A stretch of DNA of 64,000 nt from Plazaster borealis. Lineage: Eukaryota > Echinodermata > Asteroidea > Forcipulatida > Labidiasteridae. The notes under the pieces were generated by a model. That model saw only the letters and a program-made list of their open reading frames with translations, made no database searches and had not been told where the DNA came from. Every line of letters begins with the position of its first letter. The first letter of the stretch is position 1. Positions 13,888 to 27,725 of the stretch are shown piece by piece. The DNA lies in the NCBI GenBank assembly GCA_021014325.1, contig CM037472.1, positions 21,995,063 through 22,059,062 of the forward strand, given 5' to 3'. Made by a program: the position numbers and the translations under genes.

Positions 13888-14579
13888 GTCATGTGCAAAA
13901 GTAAAAGAAGTGTGGAATAATATGAGTCAATAGGTTCGAGCACCAGGGTAACAATAGCCATTACAGAGCCTGGTTACGGACACACAAAACGTGGAGTCAA
14001 AAAAAAACGTGACAAAATTAAATTCTGTGCTTGAAATTCTAGAGGGTTGGGGACAAATGATACAGTGGCACACACAATGGGAACAAACCACAAAGGGACA
14101 GAGGGTAGATGTTGAACAAAATGCCGCCAAACCGCAATTTAGAACGGATCGGATCCAGCGTGTGCGGGATTGGATTACAGTTTGAGATTCTAGCGTTGAA
14201 TATACAAGGGCCCAGACACAACAAGCCCTGGGCCCACAAGTCAAAAGGTTGAAGAATAAACAATGCTGGAAGAGTCAGTGTCTCAGGTAAACGACATTTT
14301 TATGAATGGTCAACAAATTAACAGCAATTGTAGAACGGTCTCAAGGGAAACAAAGACTTGGATTGCAGCATTTTCACACTTTCTTCTCTCTATTTTGTTA
14401 TTGATGTTTTCTTGGAATGGCAAAGAGACAGCAGGAATTTTCTTGTCTTTCTGAAATTAAAAGTTAGAATTGTTTTAAATTAGAGATGGTTTTTAACTAA
14501 AAGAAGTGTTACTTCTAAAATTGAAAAATTTGTAATGCTGCTAAAAATTGGTATGTTCAACAATTTCCAATAATCCTTT

Positions 14580-14938
14580 TTAAAGGCACTGAACACGTTT
14601 GGAAATTGTCAAAGACCAGTGTTCTCACTTGGTGTATCCCAACATATGCATAAAATAACATTTAGGCTCAATTGGTCATCAAAGTTGCAAGAAAATGATG
14701 AAAGAAAAACACCCTTGTTGTACAATTGTGTGCTTTCAGATAGGAATAAAAACTTCTTGAAAGAAGTTTTTATTATTTTAGTGAGAAATTACCTCTTTCT
14801 CAAAAACTACGTTACTTCAGAGGGCGTCGTTTCCTACAATGTTTTATACTATCAATAGCTCTCCGTTGCTTGTTACCAAGTAAGTTTTTATGCTAATATT
14901 TGTTTTGAGTCATTACCAAACGTGTACGATACCTTTAA
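14580..14938 (+). mobile_element. TTAA-type MITE, near-complete copy
   Basis: Bounded by TTAA at 14580-14583 and 14935-14938. Just inside are inverted ends AGGCACTGAACACGTTTGG and its imperfect complement CCAAACGTGTACGATACCT. The internal sequence matches copies at 24134 and 46554, including a central palindrome built on ACTTCTTGCAAGAAGT, here with one change (ttgaaagaag). An ORF inside (14619-14858) is a product of repeat sequence, not a gene. The superfamily is unassigned; TTAA targets are typical of piggyBac-like elements. Confidence 0.8.
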
Positions 14939-17900
14939 CAGCAATCATTAGTCCCTATTAAATGTGTTATTAATAAAAAAGAATTAAACATTTCATGATT
15001 GGTAGAACGTCCATTAAATCCACTGCCAAGAACAACAACACAGTACATTCATCTCAATAAAAACATCTATTTTATTTGGAAAGACTGACCAAAATGTCAT
15101 CTTGTTTTTCGACACATGACTCAATCTAGTCTTCTCCACTCTCAGCCAATGTCATCGGGTGACAACCCTGCTATATAGATGTGTGCATTCCATGGGAGTT
15201 AGTCACAAGAGCACGTCCATCCCTTTGTTTCGTTTGTTTCTGGAGTGGTGGCCGGGGCTCCCGATATATGAAGATGCTAGGGTAATGAGAATTGAAGAGT
15301 ACCGAGATCCAAAACCGGTAACTCTAGACATCACCAGGTATACATGAGGATAAATGGCTTCCATTCAACTACTCCGGAGTTAGATTTCGCTTCTCCCCGT
15401 TTGCACACAGGAGAATAGGGAACCAAACCATGGAACATGGCAGGCAATTTCAAAGCTTCCTTAAAAATTGGTCTTGATTAATGTTGAGCCGCCACTCCAA
15501 GAGCGATTTGTTTCCTACATAATGCCACCACTATCTTGGCTTGTAAAGCTCTGGCTTAAGAAGGTCGGTGACCGGTGCATGCTGGTCTCCATGTCACATC
15601 ACCTATGCATTGTTGGGCATCCTTGGTTTTTACCAGAAATCTGAAGTTTCTCATGTTTCCGAGATTGTGGAGAATTTCTTCTGTAATCCAAGGAAGGGTA
15701 GACGGGGACTTATGTCTAAAATATGTGATGATTAATACAGATTGAATAATAAAGTTGAATTTATCGTTCTTTTACGCTACATTAGATTGCATCTATCAAG
15801 TATGGATGAAATAATTTTGAATTAAATTCCCTGTGAATTGAACTTGAAAAAATTAAAGTGTGGTCAAAATAATTGGATTTGGATTATTCTTGCTGAAGAC
15901 TTGTGAAGTAGACGCTGTTGTTATGGGATTGACACACATACTGTGACTGGACTAACTTGCTTGAAAGGTTTTTTTTTACAGTTTGATCAACAACTGAAGA
16001 GGCCTATCAGAGTTTGCGGAAACTGGTTCCAAGTCTGGGTCTACTGATCATAGGGCTGCCATGCCAAAACGCTTTTGGTAAATTCATCCGATAAGCAAAA
16101 GGTGACATGAAAACAAAAATTACACACAGCATTTTGGCTGGTTGCATGTTTATACTTTAACAAATTTGGTTTGCATTTTGCACATTAAGCAGCTCTATGA
16201 AATTGCCCCCCCACCCTCCACTCTAAGAATTTGTGGGGGGGTTTAAAACAAAGAAAATTGAAATGTTTTGGAAGTGCCCCTCTACTCAACCACATTAGAT
16301 CTGCCCCCGTCAAACATGAAACGGACAGACATTAACAAAACATCCAACTGCATACAGGGGTTAGCTACACTTTGTGGGGCGGGGGATTTAACAAGTCTGA
16401 ATATAAACTACTTATTTTAGCAACTCTTAACAAACCTGAAACTGCACGTTTGTGCTATTAGCTTTCATGTTGTACATAGCTACAGGGAAGCAGCAGTTAC
16501 CTTCTATCAACTTGTCAACGTGTGAATACACTTTTCTCCTTAATTTAGAGAGAAGTTCATTCATAGCAGAGTCATAAAACAGGTCGTTTCTTCAAAGAGA
16601 CGCACGTTTCTCTTTAATGAATGTCCAAGCTGCTATGTAACCGTGGAGCTTTAAACTCAAGAGCTTTTCATACACATGAGCCTGGCATATTATGAGCATA
16701 GGGTGATCGTATACACTGATGAGCACAGATGGAACCATAAAAAACTCAAATTCTTTGTTCTTAAACCAGATTTATTGATGGGTTACTAGGCAACTGTGGA
16801 AGTCAAAAAACAAATGAAATTCTCCCCCTATATACTGGACAATATTATGAGTCATTTTGTAATCAGACCCCTAGTGTAGAATTTCCAGTCTTTATAAATT
16901 CATTGAAACCTCAAACGGATCAATTTTAATGCTCTGGATTAGGCAAAGCAAAACAAAAATCTATACTGTAAATAATAAATAGCTAAGTCGTTACCTTTAT
17001 TTAGGTCGTGTCGACTTGTACAAACATGTCCTGTAAATGAGACTTCTCTACAATCTGTCAAAATTTCTCAAATTTCAGACGGATTGTGCGAAACAGAAAT
17101 GAGCTGTCAGATTTCCATTTGGACTAATCTGTGACAGGTATTTTTTCTGTGGTGTTCTGTGACACCATTCAGGAAGGAAAGATACATCTATGGCCGACAA
17201 TTGCACCTCGTTTCATTTTCTCTTCATTCCGGTGTCCAGTTATATATTGCTCATACTGCTTGTGGTCATAAATGTAACTAAATATATTATAAATCACATC
17301 AAAGAACAGATCATTTCTGAGATAATGACATCTTGGAAGGACACGCAATACCATCAATAACCACTTCAAATTTCCAATGCGTCCAATACAACAAGAAATA
17401 GCTCACTGTTAATCTTTTGTGAATTAAATCTCTCGCTGCATTAGGGTCATGTAAACATTGTAAGGCCGTTTATATCAACGATTCATCACAACGAAATTGA
17501 AAATAGGCAAGTACTTTTTAATGATGAGATGAACATAAAAGCAGTTAATATCAGGCGTAGAAATTACATTTTATTGATTACAGTGGAGAGGGTTTCCACG
17601 ATAAAGACAGTATATTTTATGCTAAGTAACGCATGCCCCCGTTTTTACACCTCGTCTATAATGCCAATCCATCTACTTCTGCACCACACAACAACCAGAA
17701 ACCATCAACCCAATCTCCATGCCCTATTAATGTAGTCTTATGAACAATGGTTGGCCTAACAAAGAACCCCATTTTTCTCAGACTCTGACCTTGAATTCCC
17801 TTTTTTTTTTGTTCTCCCCAAAACACGAATCCATTCTGTCTTGGTGCAATTTTGTGCCAGAGCTAGCAGCTGGCCTTAGCAACTGATCATACGGTTCGGT

Positions 17901-19537
17901 TGCTATTTTGTTTCCAACTGCCATCTTGTGTTTGATATTACCTGGGTTGTGTCGGTTCTGGGCGGAGCCTATGGCATGTGCAATACTGCCACTTCAATGA
18001 GCTTCGTTACATTTCACAAAGAAATTAGACGCCAACATAATCAGTTTTTTATTAAGGATGCGGTTTTTGCAGCGTGCTCACACCAGAGTGAGAAAAATCT
18101 GTGTTGCATGCACATGGCAAACTTAAATATCACATGTCCTCATCAAAAAACCTCACACATTCTTATAAACATCACTCATGTTGCTGGAGAAACTTTGCTT
18201 AATGAAAATTTTTGGCTAATTCGGCTGGGGAAGGGGAGTACAGAATATTTTAATTTTCATCTCTAGATTTTAACTTATTAAAGCAATATGTAATCATTGT
18301 ATGTTATTTCCCTGGTTCGCCTGGATTGTTTTTAAATTGACATCTTTCTTAATTTGATTTTTCTCAGATAAGCACCTTGAGGCTGCCACCTAAGGCCCTT
18401 TATAAAAACTTATAAAAATATTATCATTAAAAGACAGTTTCCGATAATGTACGTACACAACACTGTATCTGATGGAGTAATGATGAAAATATTGTCAAAA
18501 AGAATCCGCTTAATTGCAAAAGGCAACGTACGGTTTTGTTTGAGGTGAATTATAAATTAAAGGATTGTGCTGAAGATAGCTCATCAAATTTTGTCAACAT
18601 TTCCTATTGCAGTTTGTATCCTTCCCCTATCATACCACATTAGCCTTCAACTTGATTATTTTATCATATTTTCTGTTCACTAATGACATTACCTTCTCAG
18701 AAATAGAAAGTAAAGAATGAATATCTAATCTTTTCTGAATGTCTCTATACGTAATAAATCAAACTTGTGTTGGTAGCAATAAAAATAACGTGAAATTAAT
18801 TGCCTCGATTACTGTCAAATCTAATGATGCGTTAACACCATCAAAAAAGAAAGCTTGACACGTAAAAAGAAAATAATTTCAACAGGCAATATATCAATAA
18901 TATAAAGGAGACCCATTCAACTAATGATTAATCTTATAATAACAAGATGAGATAAGAACTTGGGAACCAGTCTGCTGGCTACATCTGATTCAATGATGTA
19001 CTTTTATGTCGAGACAAAACGATAGTATTTGTTTTATACATTATTGACCGGATTTTTAATATTCATACAAAATGTTATCAATCATCAAGGTTTGTGTGTG
19101 TGCGCGTGTGTGTCAGTGTGAATGCTAGGGGCCATTCACCTTCCTTTTTAGAGTCTACTGTGACACTCCCGGCAGCCACGAATGTCCAATGGACCGTGGA
19201 ACAATATGACACGCTGGCTGGCCAATGCCCCCATATCAGAAGAAGGATTGCTTTTCCATTTACATTGAACTGAACATTATATGGTGTCTGAATATCTTTG
19301 TTTTTACTCCGCGCTGTCCTTTTAGTGGACAGATCCGTATGAACGAAAGCGCTCGGTTGGTTTTCATTTGATGTCATTGTTTCGACAATAATTTAAAAAG
19401 GAGTTTAAATGAGTAATTAATATAATGGGCGCTATGAACACTAAAGCATTACCTCCTGATTGCCATGGTTCATTAATAATGTAGTAAATTCAGCCTGCGG
19501 GGCACCAATCAGATAATCAAGCATAAATTAAACTTGT
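14939..19537. other. No gene seen
   Basis: AT-rich, with scattered short ORFs and one terminal repeat fragment at 16184. A string resembling a SINE or LINE 3' end (aaggccctttataaaaactt near 18390) is too short to assign. Confidence 0.45.
16184..16210. repeat. Terminal fragment of the GGGCCC-type element
   Basis: The string taagcagctctatgaaattg followed by a C run matches the right terminus of the GGGCCC family. No matching left end was seen upstream. Confidence 0.55.
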
Positions 19538-19694
19538 GGCAACCCTGGAAGCCACAGAGGCCATGGCCTCCGTTGCCCCTGGTCTTGGCCTTGGTGCCTC
19601 TTCAAAAGTGTCCAATAGACTTTAAGATTTTCCAATGGCAGTGCACTTTGCAAAATGAAAATGGCCTGCCCTCTCTAAGTTGAAAATCCAGGCT
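19538..19694. repeat. Interspersed repeat pair (copy 1)
   Basis: The blocks aggccatggcctccgttgcc, cctggtcttggccttggtgc, agactttaagattttccaat and gccctctctaagttg recur in order at 37497-37659. The ends are worn (ccctgg / ccagg). Confidence 0.7.
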
Positions 19695-22600
19695 TGTTGT
19701 GGGTTTGAACTCCTGGGCGAAGGTAAGCATTTCATGGTGAAGTGCTTCCCTAATGTCTTGCTGAAACCCCATTGAACCGACGGTGGATAATTATGTTAAT
19801 TTACAAACTCCAATTTCAAAAAATTCATGTTTTAAATCAACGAGAAACGTCTTTATCCCACGTTACATGCAACTTGCAAGACATCCTAATAGCGGAGTAC
19901 CATCCACCATCTCAGCACACACACTCAGTCAGTGGTCAATGGTAACTACAGAAGAAGAAAAAACCACACATCGTGGCAAGAAACCATGACTGTGCATTTT
20001 GAGTGCTGTCTTGGCAAACACGCTGCCGCCTCCTCAGGTGGACGGACGCAGGACGGGGCAAGTGCTTCTGAATCGGCTCACGCTCATTATCCCCCTCTTG
20101 ACATGGGAACGGCTTAATGAAATGTAAGCAAGATAGGATCTGTCAAAACACATTTGCAATTATTTTGCCGAGTGTGTTGTTTGCTAATGAATGAAATCAT
20201 TTCGGGTGGAGGAGTGTTGCCACTAGTGCAACACCATCCATAAGGATCCCAGGGGGAATCTATGGGGAGAGGGGTGGAGCCCGCCAGGATTGTCTACAAA
20301 TAGGGTAGGATTGAAAGTTAAATACGAGGGAATCAAATTTGGGCCTAAAACTAATCCGATTAAGTCACAGCTAAATTTTCTTTCGTCAAAACTTCGTCAG
20401 GTGCTGAATTTTGTGGATTCATCATCGCCTACGAGGCCATGAGTATTGAGGGCGCTCTTCCGTCTGATATCCTGTTGTTGGTTTAATGCAGTTTACGTGA
20501 ATTGAGTTTAACAAAATAACACCAGTAAGCAAGCTTTTTAGACTAGATGCATTTCAATGCTAGAGGGATACAGCGTTAGACCTGTACTGTCTAGAATGGA
20601 TCTTCTAAATACACATCTATGTCATCTACCAACTACTGTATGATTTACAAAAAGCTGAGTAAGTATTTAGTTTAAGGGAATATTTTTTTGGTCGGGTAGG
20701 GAACACTTTAAGTACTGAGCAGGTCAAATAAAACAAACATTCATTTATATTGCGCAAATCCAATACGATGTTCAAATGTGCATTAGAAGAATATCCAGAA
20801 GCAAATGAAAGTACAAGCTGGGACGACAACTCCAATACGCTCCCTTTATTTTACCAGTGAATGGTTTCCTTTGACTAGCAGAGCACAATGCTACACAAAA
20901 TGTATCAATTGTTACTCACGACTCATCAATTGCTACTCGATGTTTGCATTCAATGTTCAGCTTAAATATTTTAATATAGGCCTACTGCACAAATAGATCC
21001 TTGTCATTTGACGTCACGTGTTATACTTTAATCTTTTGCGACACATGATGCTCCAAAATTAAATATAGGAGTCCTATATTGATAAATATAGGAGTCCAAT
21101 ATTGATTAATATAGGATGTTTGGGACATTTCACAGTGACACTTTGCAGCGTCATTTCTAAATTAATCGTTTCCCGCCCGTTTGTCCAAATGAGGCAAGTT
21201 CATGTCATGGTGGACAAGGTTGATGTCTACATGGAATTGTCCAAGTTGTTTGGAGGGGGTTTTAGAATTTTCAGAATGTGGGGTGGACTAGTGTCAGTTT
21301 CTGTTTGTGTTTATTGTGAACAAAAAATTCAAAGGACAGGGAATCTATGTGTGTGAGTTATATACAACAAATATTGAATGCATTTCCTTTGTGCATTGTT
21401 GAAGAATATAATCATTCGGTGAAATCCGGCTTTTCCAATTTCGCCTCATGAAACGGAACAGTCCAGATTTCACCTTGTGGTTATATTCTGCGACAATGCA
21501 ACCATATGCATCCAATATTTGTATAGTGGGGGGATGTTTGACAGACAAAACCTTTTTGTTTTTCATAATCTTCTTGAAAATGGAACACTACTAACATCCA
21601 TAAATATTGCCTTAAGCTTGAGGGCTACAACTGAAACCAACTCAATTCAAAGGGAGGCTTTCCAATGATTTGTTTTTACAAATGTTGCAATCTTTCATTT
21701 ACTCCACCCCCCCCCCCAAATACATAGCACATGTCTCCATCCAGCAAATTTACAACATCAATAAATAAAAACAGGCACCCTCATCCGTGCCACAACCACA
21801 TGGCTCACTGAAACCTCAAAATAGTGTTACACTTGTTTATGTAAATCAAATTATCCATGGATTCTTGAGGCACTTTTATAAATACTTTCCCTCCCTCTTT
21901 CTCTGCTCCCCCTCCCCCGAGAATGAAAAAATAGGATAACAGCGAGGGAGATCCTGTAAGTTGGGCAAATGGCTTTCCAGTGGAACACAACTTCTAATGC
22001 TTTAATTGGTGAGAATGACACCAGTTCACAGCAGATGAACATACCGAATTGTGATTTTTAATGCTGTTAACACCCAGTGCAGAGCCAACAATGTCCGTGG
22101 GCGCCCATCTTAATGCTATGACCATCAGATTTGGCTGACGGTGTTCCACTAAAGCATAAAGATTGAATTCAATAAAGGGGGAGACCAGGTGAGCTTGGCT
22201 GTGTGAATGGCTGGCGTTTCCGCTCATCCGATCACCAATTAGCATATCAACGCACAGACTTGATTCACCGTAAATGAATATTCCTGAAATAAAAGGACAT
22301 CATTGGAGCCAACTTTCATGATTTTTTTATCTCCTTTGCATATTCCATGGATTCAATGAGTCACTTTTCAACTGAACAGACACAAACAGAAACCAACTCT
22401 ATAGGAATACAACAGCCCGCAACTTATATAGGTCTTGGGACTACAAAATATTCAAGCTGGTAAAAACAAACAACAAATTACTTCCTAAAAGTCAATAGGG
22501 GGCCTACTCCTCAAATGATAAAAACCAATGCATTGTTAATTTCCACAATATTAATAAAATACAACCTAAAACTAACAGGTGAAACCTATCGAGTCAGTAT

Positions 22601-24133
22601 CAACTTTGCTGGAGATAAAACATTCACACAGTCCATGCTGCTATATGGAACAAAGCAATAGTCCCACCTACATTAATTAGGCCCCCTAAGTCTTCTAACT
22701 CACTTTGTGCAAAAAAGAAATTACTCTAAAAGTTTACTTAAATTTTTTCTCAAACATATACTCAGTTGGCCCAGTGCTTTTGACTTATTAATCACAGCGT
22801 GTCTAAATAAACAGTATTATTATAAGTACTATTAGAAGTAGTATTTGTATATAAACAATCGGTATCAATAATCTAGATGCAGAGACTAGTTATTTTTCGA
22901 CCCCCTTGCTCTCTACTTATATAGGGCAGCAATTATTATTTCTATGGGAGAAAAATAGCGTAATAAAAACTCGCCAGTCAACCCCACGTTTTAGGGGGAG
23001 CCAAGAGCATCACCACCACACAATAAATAAATCATTCCGATATGAAACCCACCAGCCTTACAATAACTCATAAAGAGTCTGTTGCAAATGAACGTACCTC
23101 TCCTATCGTGATCTATAACCATTTGGATCTACTGCAGGTCATAAAGAAATCTGGAGGTTTTACCAGAAATTATGTATAAACATTGGGGGTGGAAATGGAG
23201 TGGTGATCATTCCCGATTTTATGGCATCACCTGTCACAAGATACACCAAACTCCATTTCTCAGACTCAATATTGAGGCCAGGGTTAATTTAAAGTAGGAC
23301 AACAATTTCTCTAAACAATGGGCTCTGGCCATGCCACCCCCCCCCCACGCATCCTGTGATTTTTTTCTTTTGAATTGCATAGGACGATGACGAATTTATC
23401 GGTAAATATTGCATTTGCAATCTCCATGGCAACTGAGGATCCTTATCAATGTCTGAAGATATTTCAGAAGAAGTCAGGTTTTGTTTTCTTAAGCAAAAGA
23501 AAACCCATTGATTCAAGTTATCAAACCTGTAATTTTTTTTTTTTTTATTAAAGGGGAAGGTTTAGCAAGGAATTTTTAAAAGCGAACATACTTCTACAAC
23601 CCATTCAATGTCCTGTTTCTTTAAGCAGTATTTCTGAACCCAATCACAACAGTATTTCAATTAAATCTTGGTATTTATTTCAGTTGATGGACTGGTTCTT
23701 GTACAAACTATACAACAAATAAGCTTACAAGAAACAAAATGATATTAACAAAATCATCAGAAGTTAAACAATTTTGTATCAAGTTTCCTTATCCCCAGCA
23801 AGGTCCTGAGCCGAGTAAATCGGCCCAATAATCAGACCGTGTATTGCCCCTTAAAATGTCCTTTGTGAATGTTCTAGTTGTGACCAAAATGAAGTTTGGG
23901 GATCAGCTTTGAACTTGTGTATGCCTTGCCTGCAGTCATTGCTTCAAGATGTTTTGGTCGCAATTTTAACAACGCAAGTAGTAATTTATAGTTTAAAATG
24001 CAATGACATTACACTGTTACTAAGACATAGGCATTTTGCCTGTGGTCTCTTCCTCAAGTTGTACCCTGCTGGAACCACTGGTATCCGCTCCCACCACAAC
24101 CCATCTTTCCAGTGCTGCTGCATTTGTACGTAC
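19695..24133. other. No gene seen
   Basis: Contains a GC-richer patch at about 20010-20110 and the small tandem repeat at 21061. Several C or T homopolymers (for example 21706-21717, 23533-23546) occur. No splice-bounded coding segment with family similarity was recognised. Confidence 0.45.
21061..21117. repeat. Short tandem repeat, 23-bp unit with palindrome
   Basis: aaatataggagtcctatatt starts a 23-bp unit that is repeated as aaatataggagtccaatatt at 21084 and partly at about 21106. The first unit contains the near-perfect palindrome aatataggagtcctatatt. Confidence 0.7.
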
Positions 24134-24510
24134 TTAAAGGCACTGAACACGTTTGGTAATTGTCAAAGACCAGTGTTCTCACTTGGTGTATCCCAACATA
24201 TGCATAAAATAACAAGCCTGTGAAAATTTGGGCTCAATTGGTCATCGAAGTTGCAAGAAAATGATGAAAGAAAAAACACCCATTTGTTGTTTTACAAATT
24301 TGTGTGCTTTCAGATAGGAATAAAAACTTCTTGCAAGAAGTTTTCATTATTTTAGTGAAAAATTACCTTTCTCAAAAACTACATTACTTCAGAGGGAGTC
24401 GATTCCTACAATGTTTTATACTATCAACAGCTCTCCGTTGCTTGTTACCAAGTCAGTTTTTATGCTAATATTTGTTTTGAGCCATTACCAAACGTGTACG
24501 ATACCTTTAA
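24134..24510 (+). mobile_element. TTAA-type MITE, full-length copy
   Basis: TTAA lies at 24134-24137 and 24507-24510. The inverted termini are AGGCACTGAACACGTTTGGT and a complement ending CGTGTACGATACCT. It keeps the motif order of the family: end, 'cagtgttctcacttggtg', 'gctcaattggtcatcgaag', central palindrome around ACTTCTTGCAAGAAGT, 'tttctcaaaaactac', end. It is very similar to the 14580 copy in the same orientation. Confidence 0.82.
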
Positions 24511-24975
24511 TACAGGGAACTGCTATCTTTGACACTGAAATTACCTTTATAATTTAGACGATCACAAACAATTAATCTATCATTTAAAAAAACTTATAAA
24601 TCCTGTTTAAAAAATGAGAAAAATCACAGTTTCTTGATGAGAGACTGTCTGTCATCCAAGTACCCTTAAAGCACCACTAGCAGACTCCACAACTGAAAAA
24701 GCAAGACAAGCAATATAGCCAGTCTAAACCAACACTCAGGGATGTTACATGCTGTGTACACTCTCTATAGATAGAGGGTTGGGTGACATTGGTCTTGCAG
24801 ACCTGCCTGCCAAGAGAGCCCTCGTTGGTGACACACTTCACATGAAGTTACGATGAATCAGAATCACATCAAGTCACCACTACCCATAATCCCCTCTCCC
24901 TCCCCCTAAAGACAATACATCATCACCTCCGCTAATTTAATGAGCGAGACAGATCAGTTTGCACTGGGTTGACCG

Positions 24976-25014
24976 AGATGATGATGATGATGATGATGAT
25001 GATAATGATGATGA
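24976..25014. repeat. (GAT)n microsatellite
   Basis: About twelve GAT/ATG triplets with one interruption (gataatgat). Confidence 0.9.
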
Positions 25015-26500
25015 CAATGTTGAACGTTGAGGATAATTTTCTTAGCATTTCCCTATTCTAACATTACATCAGCAATGGGCGGTCATCTCTTTGTTTTTAT
25101 TCTGCATAAGTGTACAATTTCAGAGACAATTTGGTGGACTTTGAACCAGTAGACACACATTCAAGTACTTATTGCAATATACTTTGTTGCTGTATGGGAG
25201 GAATAAGAAAAGTGTCATCATCATCTTCTAGCTTAAAGCTCTCTGTACCCCAGTATTCAATTAGGTCTGTATACATTAACTGGACAAGCTAAAGATGCAT
25301 TGGACTGGTCATAAATTGCATTTTCAATTGAGAAAATTGAGCGTTGACTGAGTCAGTACAGACTATCCTGCTTTTGTGCTGGATTCAAACCGATTAACTT
25401 GAATTAACTTTCTTTGATGGCAACACCAATCTAACAAACAACTTTCTAAATATAACTTGAAGTAGTTTCCACCTGCTTTTTTAGTCTCTCGTTCCCTCCT
25501 TGCCCGGTGGTTGTTCATCACGACTAATTATTTCAAATCCTCTGGGGAGTTTATCATGTCCTCAGAATAATAACAGCATCTTCACATTTACATCATATGG
25601 CATAAACTCATTCATTGCCAAAAAAAACCCGGTCCTTATTGGTTAACAAAGTCAAAGAATAGAAAGGATTTTATAGTTTGCTCCGTACTTACAAGAAAAT
25701 AAGTGTGAAACTCTCCATGAAATCTTTTTTCACCCACAGTATTTGTCAGTCTTTTGAAAGAAGTGAATAAATAAGGACGAAAAATCAACATAAATAATTA
25801 GCCTGACGATCAGATGACCAGGCAAACGGTGTAAAAGGGTGAAGCTGCCCGGATGTATGATATGGCCATCTGGTGCCGGGGTAAGGTTTCTGTCCTCTCG
25901 GACCAAGTCACCCTTGTTAGGAATTCATAACCCTCTCCCCAAGCGAGGGCCATGCACACCTGCTCCATGTCTTCCCATAATCCTTAGTGCATCGATGCAA
26001 AGAAAGGATCCATCATCCATGGTCCTCGGCCGCACGACTCTTTTGGTATCCGTAGCACACCCTGGCAGTATCCTCCAATATGCCAAAGAGTGAATGTAAT
26101 TACCAAGAGGTATGCGTGGGCTTAGGGTTTTTAATAAATAGATGATTAGTTAGATAATTGGCATGGGATTATCTTGGCGAGAGATGTTTAAGTATCAATA
26201 ACCGGTACTTGATGAGCGTACCAACTGCAATCAGAAGTGTAATTATGGTTTTCAAGTTCAAGTGATTAATGACACAAACTTTAGCAAGGTGCACAACACA
26301 TATAACAAACCACAATACAGTCATATACGGTTATAACCCACACCTGGCCGTTGAATTCTACAAATAAAAATAGACGCCCACAAATCTTCCCACTCAGTTG
26401 TTTCCCAAAGCGCAATTTAAACCTTTCCCAATCTCAAATAAACATCAGCACTCTTGACATAAACCTTTCCAAGAACTGTTAAAACTCGTTTTCTTATAAC

Positions 26501-26519
26501 TTTTTTTTTTTTTTTTTTT
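26501..26519. repeat. 19-base T homopolymer
   Basis: An uninterrupted T run on the plus strand. On the minus strand it could be the poly(A) tail of a decayed retroposed sequence, but no recognisable body was found beside it. Confidence 0.85.
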
Positions 26520-27603
26520 AACCATCAAGCAAGTCCTTGTGGGGAAATTTGAATGCTGTCCATCAACGAGCACTGTTAACCAAACAACTAGATCCCTCAA
26601 TGTTTGTATTAAACTCACCACCCCAGAAGGCTGGCCATGATTCAACAATAAGCACACACTGCCAGACTAGATTTAACTCTAACAATAAAAAGCATTCCTT
26701 GTTGATCCCAAGGTAAATGTCACTTCATTTTAGGGACTGTATTGAGTTGATTGGGTGGCGAGGTCTTTGGAAGGGGACACCCCTGAGTATCAATGGGGAT
26801 AAATGTTGAGAGTTCAAAAAGCCTCAATTTATCGGCACATTATGTCCACACTTAATGCTTTAAATCAAGGTTATGAAAATCATGTATTATTATGAATGAG
26901 ATTGGTGTTAGGGTCAGGGGAAATGAGGGAAGCCTTAGCAGAAAACGGAGAAAGTCTTGAAGGTTTAATGGGCACTGGGATAAGGTTCATGGGAGGAGAT
27001 TTATTTCAATGGGTTGTTAAGAATCCCAAACAAGGAATTTTTATTCGAGAAAATCTACATCATGAATGAGAGACATCAACACCCTCTTAACATTTAAAGA
27101 CAAAGTATAGGATTAGTATTTACTGGGGGAAAGATATTAGCTTTATACTAGCTTCCATCTTAAAGGTAATATAGATTATTTGCGAACAAAACTACTGAAA
27201 TTACAAATTACTAGACAAGTTGGTAAATAGCAGTTCCAAGAATCCTGTGAAATCATGGCGCCTGGTGTGCTTTCGTTTTCAAGAAAAGTGAAAATTTATA
27301 TCAGTTTCCAACGATTGTCGGCCGACAATCTTTAGAAATAGTCTAGTTCCCAGACCTGAGGATTCCCAGCTATCTATAACTTGCTCGGTTTTGTTTATGG
27401 TTAAAGGAACCACACTACTAGAACAAAATTCTCTTTGTTTTCCCCACCATATTTGCACACAAAAAACTTTAAACAGGTGAGTGTTACGATATTTGCTAGC
27501 ATGCTATGAAAACTGTAAATGTCAAGAAAATAGCGTTCAAAGATTCCCAAAATCACTGTTGAATAATCACCAAAATAAACCCCATTATGAACGTGCACAA
27601 AAA

Positions 27604-27725
27604 CACTAACAAAACATTATTTGGTTTTACCAATACACCGATGTGTGTAAAGCACTGTATACTCAGTACTTTCCCAAGTCCTGTGAAAAATCCACAAGTG
27701 GGATTCGAACCCCGATGCAAATTGA
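27604..27725 (-). mobile_element. 5'-truncated copy of the second SINE family
   Basis: On the minus strand: ggggttcgaatcccacttgt, then gtggattttt, ggaaagtactgagtatacag and acacatcggtgtattggt. This is the same order of blocks as at 52299-52482, beginning just before the T arm. Confidence 0.65.

Larger units (their letters stand above)
4480..14579. other. Gene-poor 10-kb stretch
   Basis: The ORFs do not exceed 129 codons (10227-10616, plus strand), and that protein is Lys/Phe-rich without a recognised family. A GC-richer patch at 5460-5625 (tcatcgatgatcgggtccag, then CAACAGCAGCGGCC) and another at 8530-8760 stand out in composition and could be conserved regulatory DNA. The perfect hairpin at 9139 and the triplet run at 11695 are the only clear structures. 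Confidence 0.5.
24511..27603. other. No gene seen, one GC-rich patch
   Basis: Apart from the GAT microsatellite and a T homopolymer, the segment 25845-26085 is clearly GC-richer than its surroundings. Its plus-strand ORF (84 codons) and minus-strand frames showed no known domain. A conserved enhancer is as likely as an exon. Confidence 0.45.

Noticed and set aside
25845..26085. Second KIF26 exon in the GC-rich patch
   Set aside because: Minus-strand frames were read here. They meet stop codons and show no KIF26 linker or motor motif.
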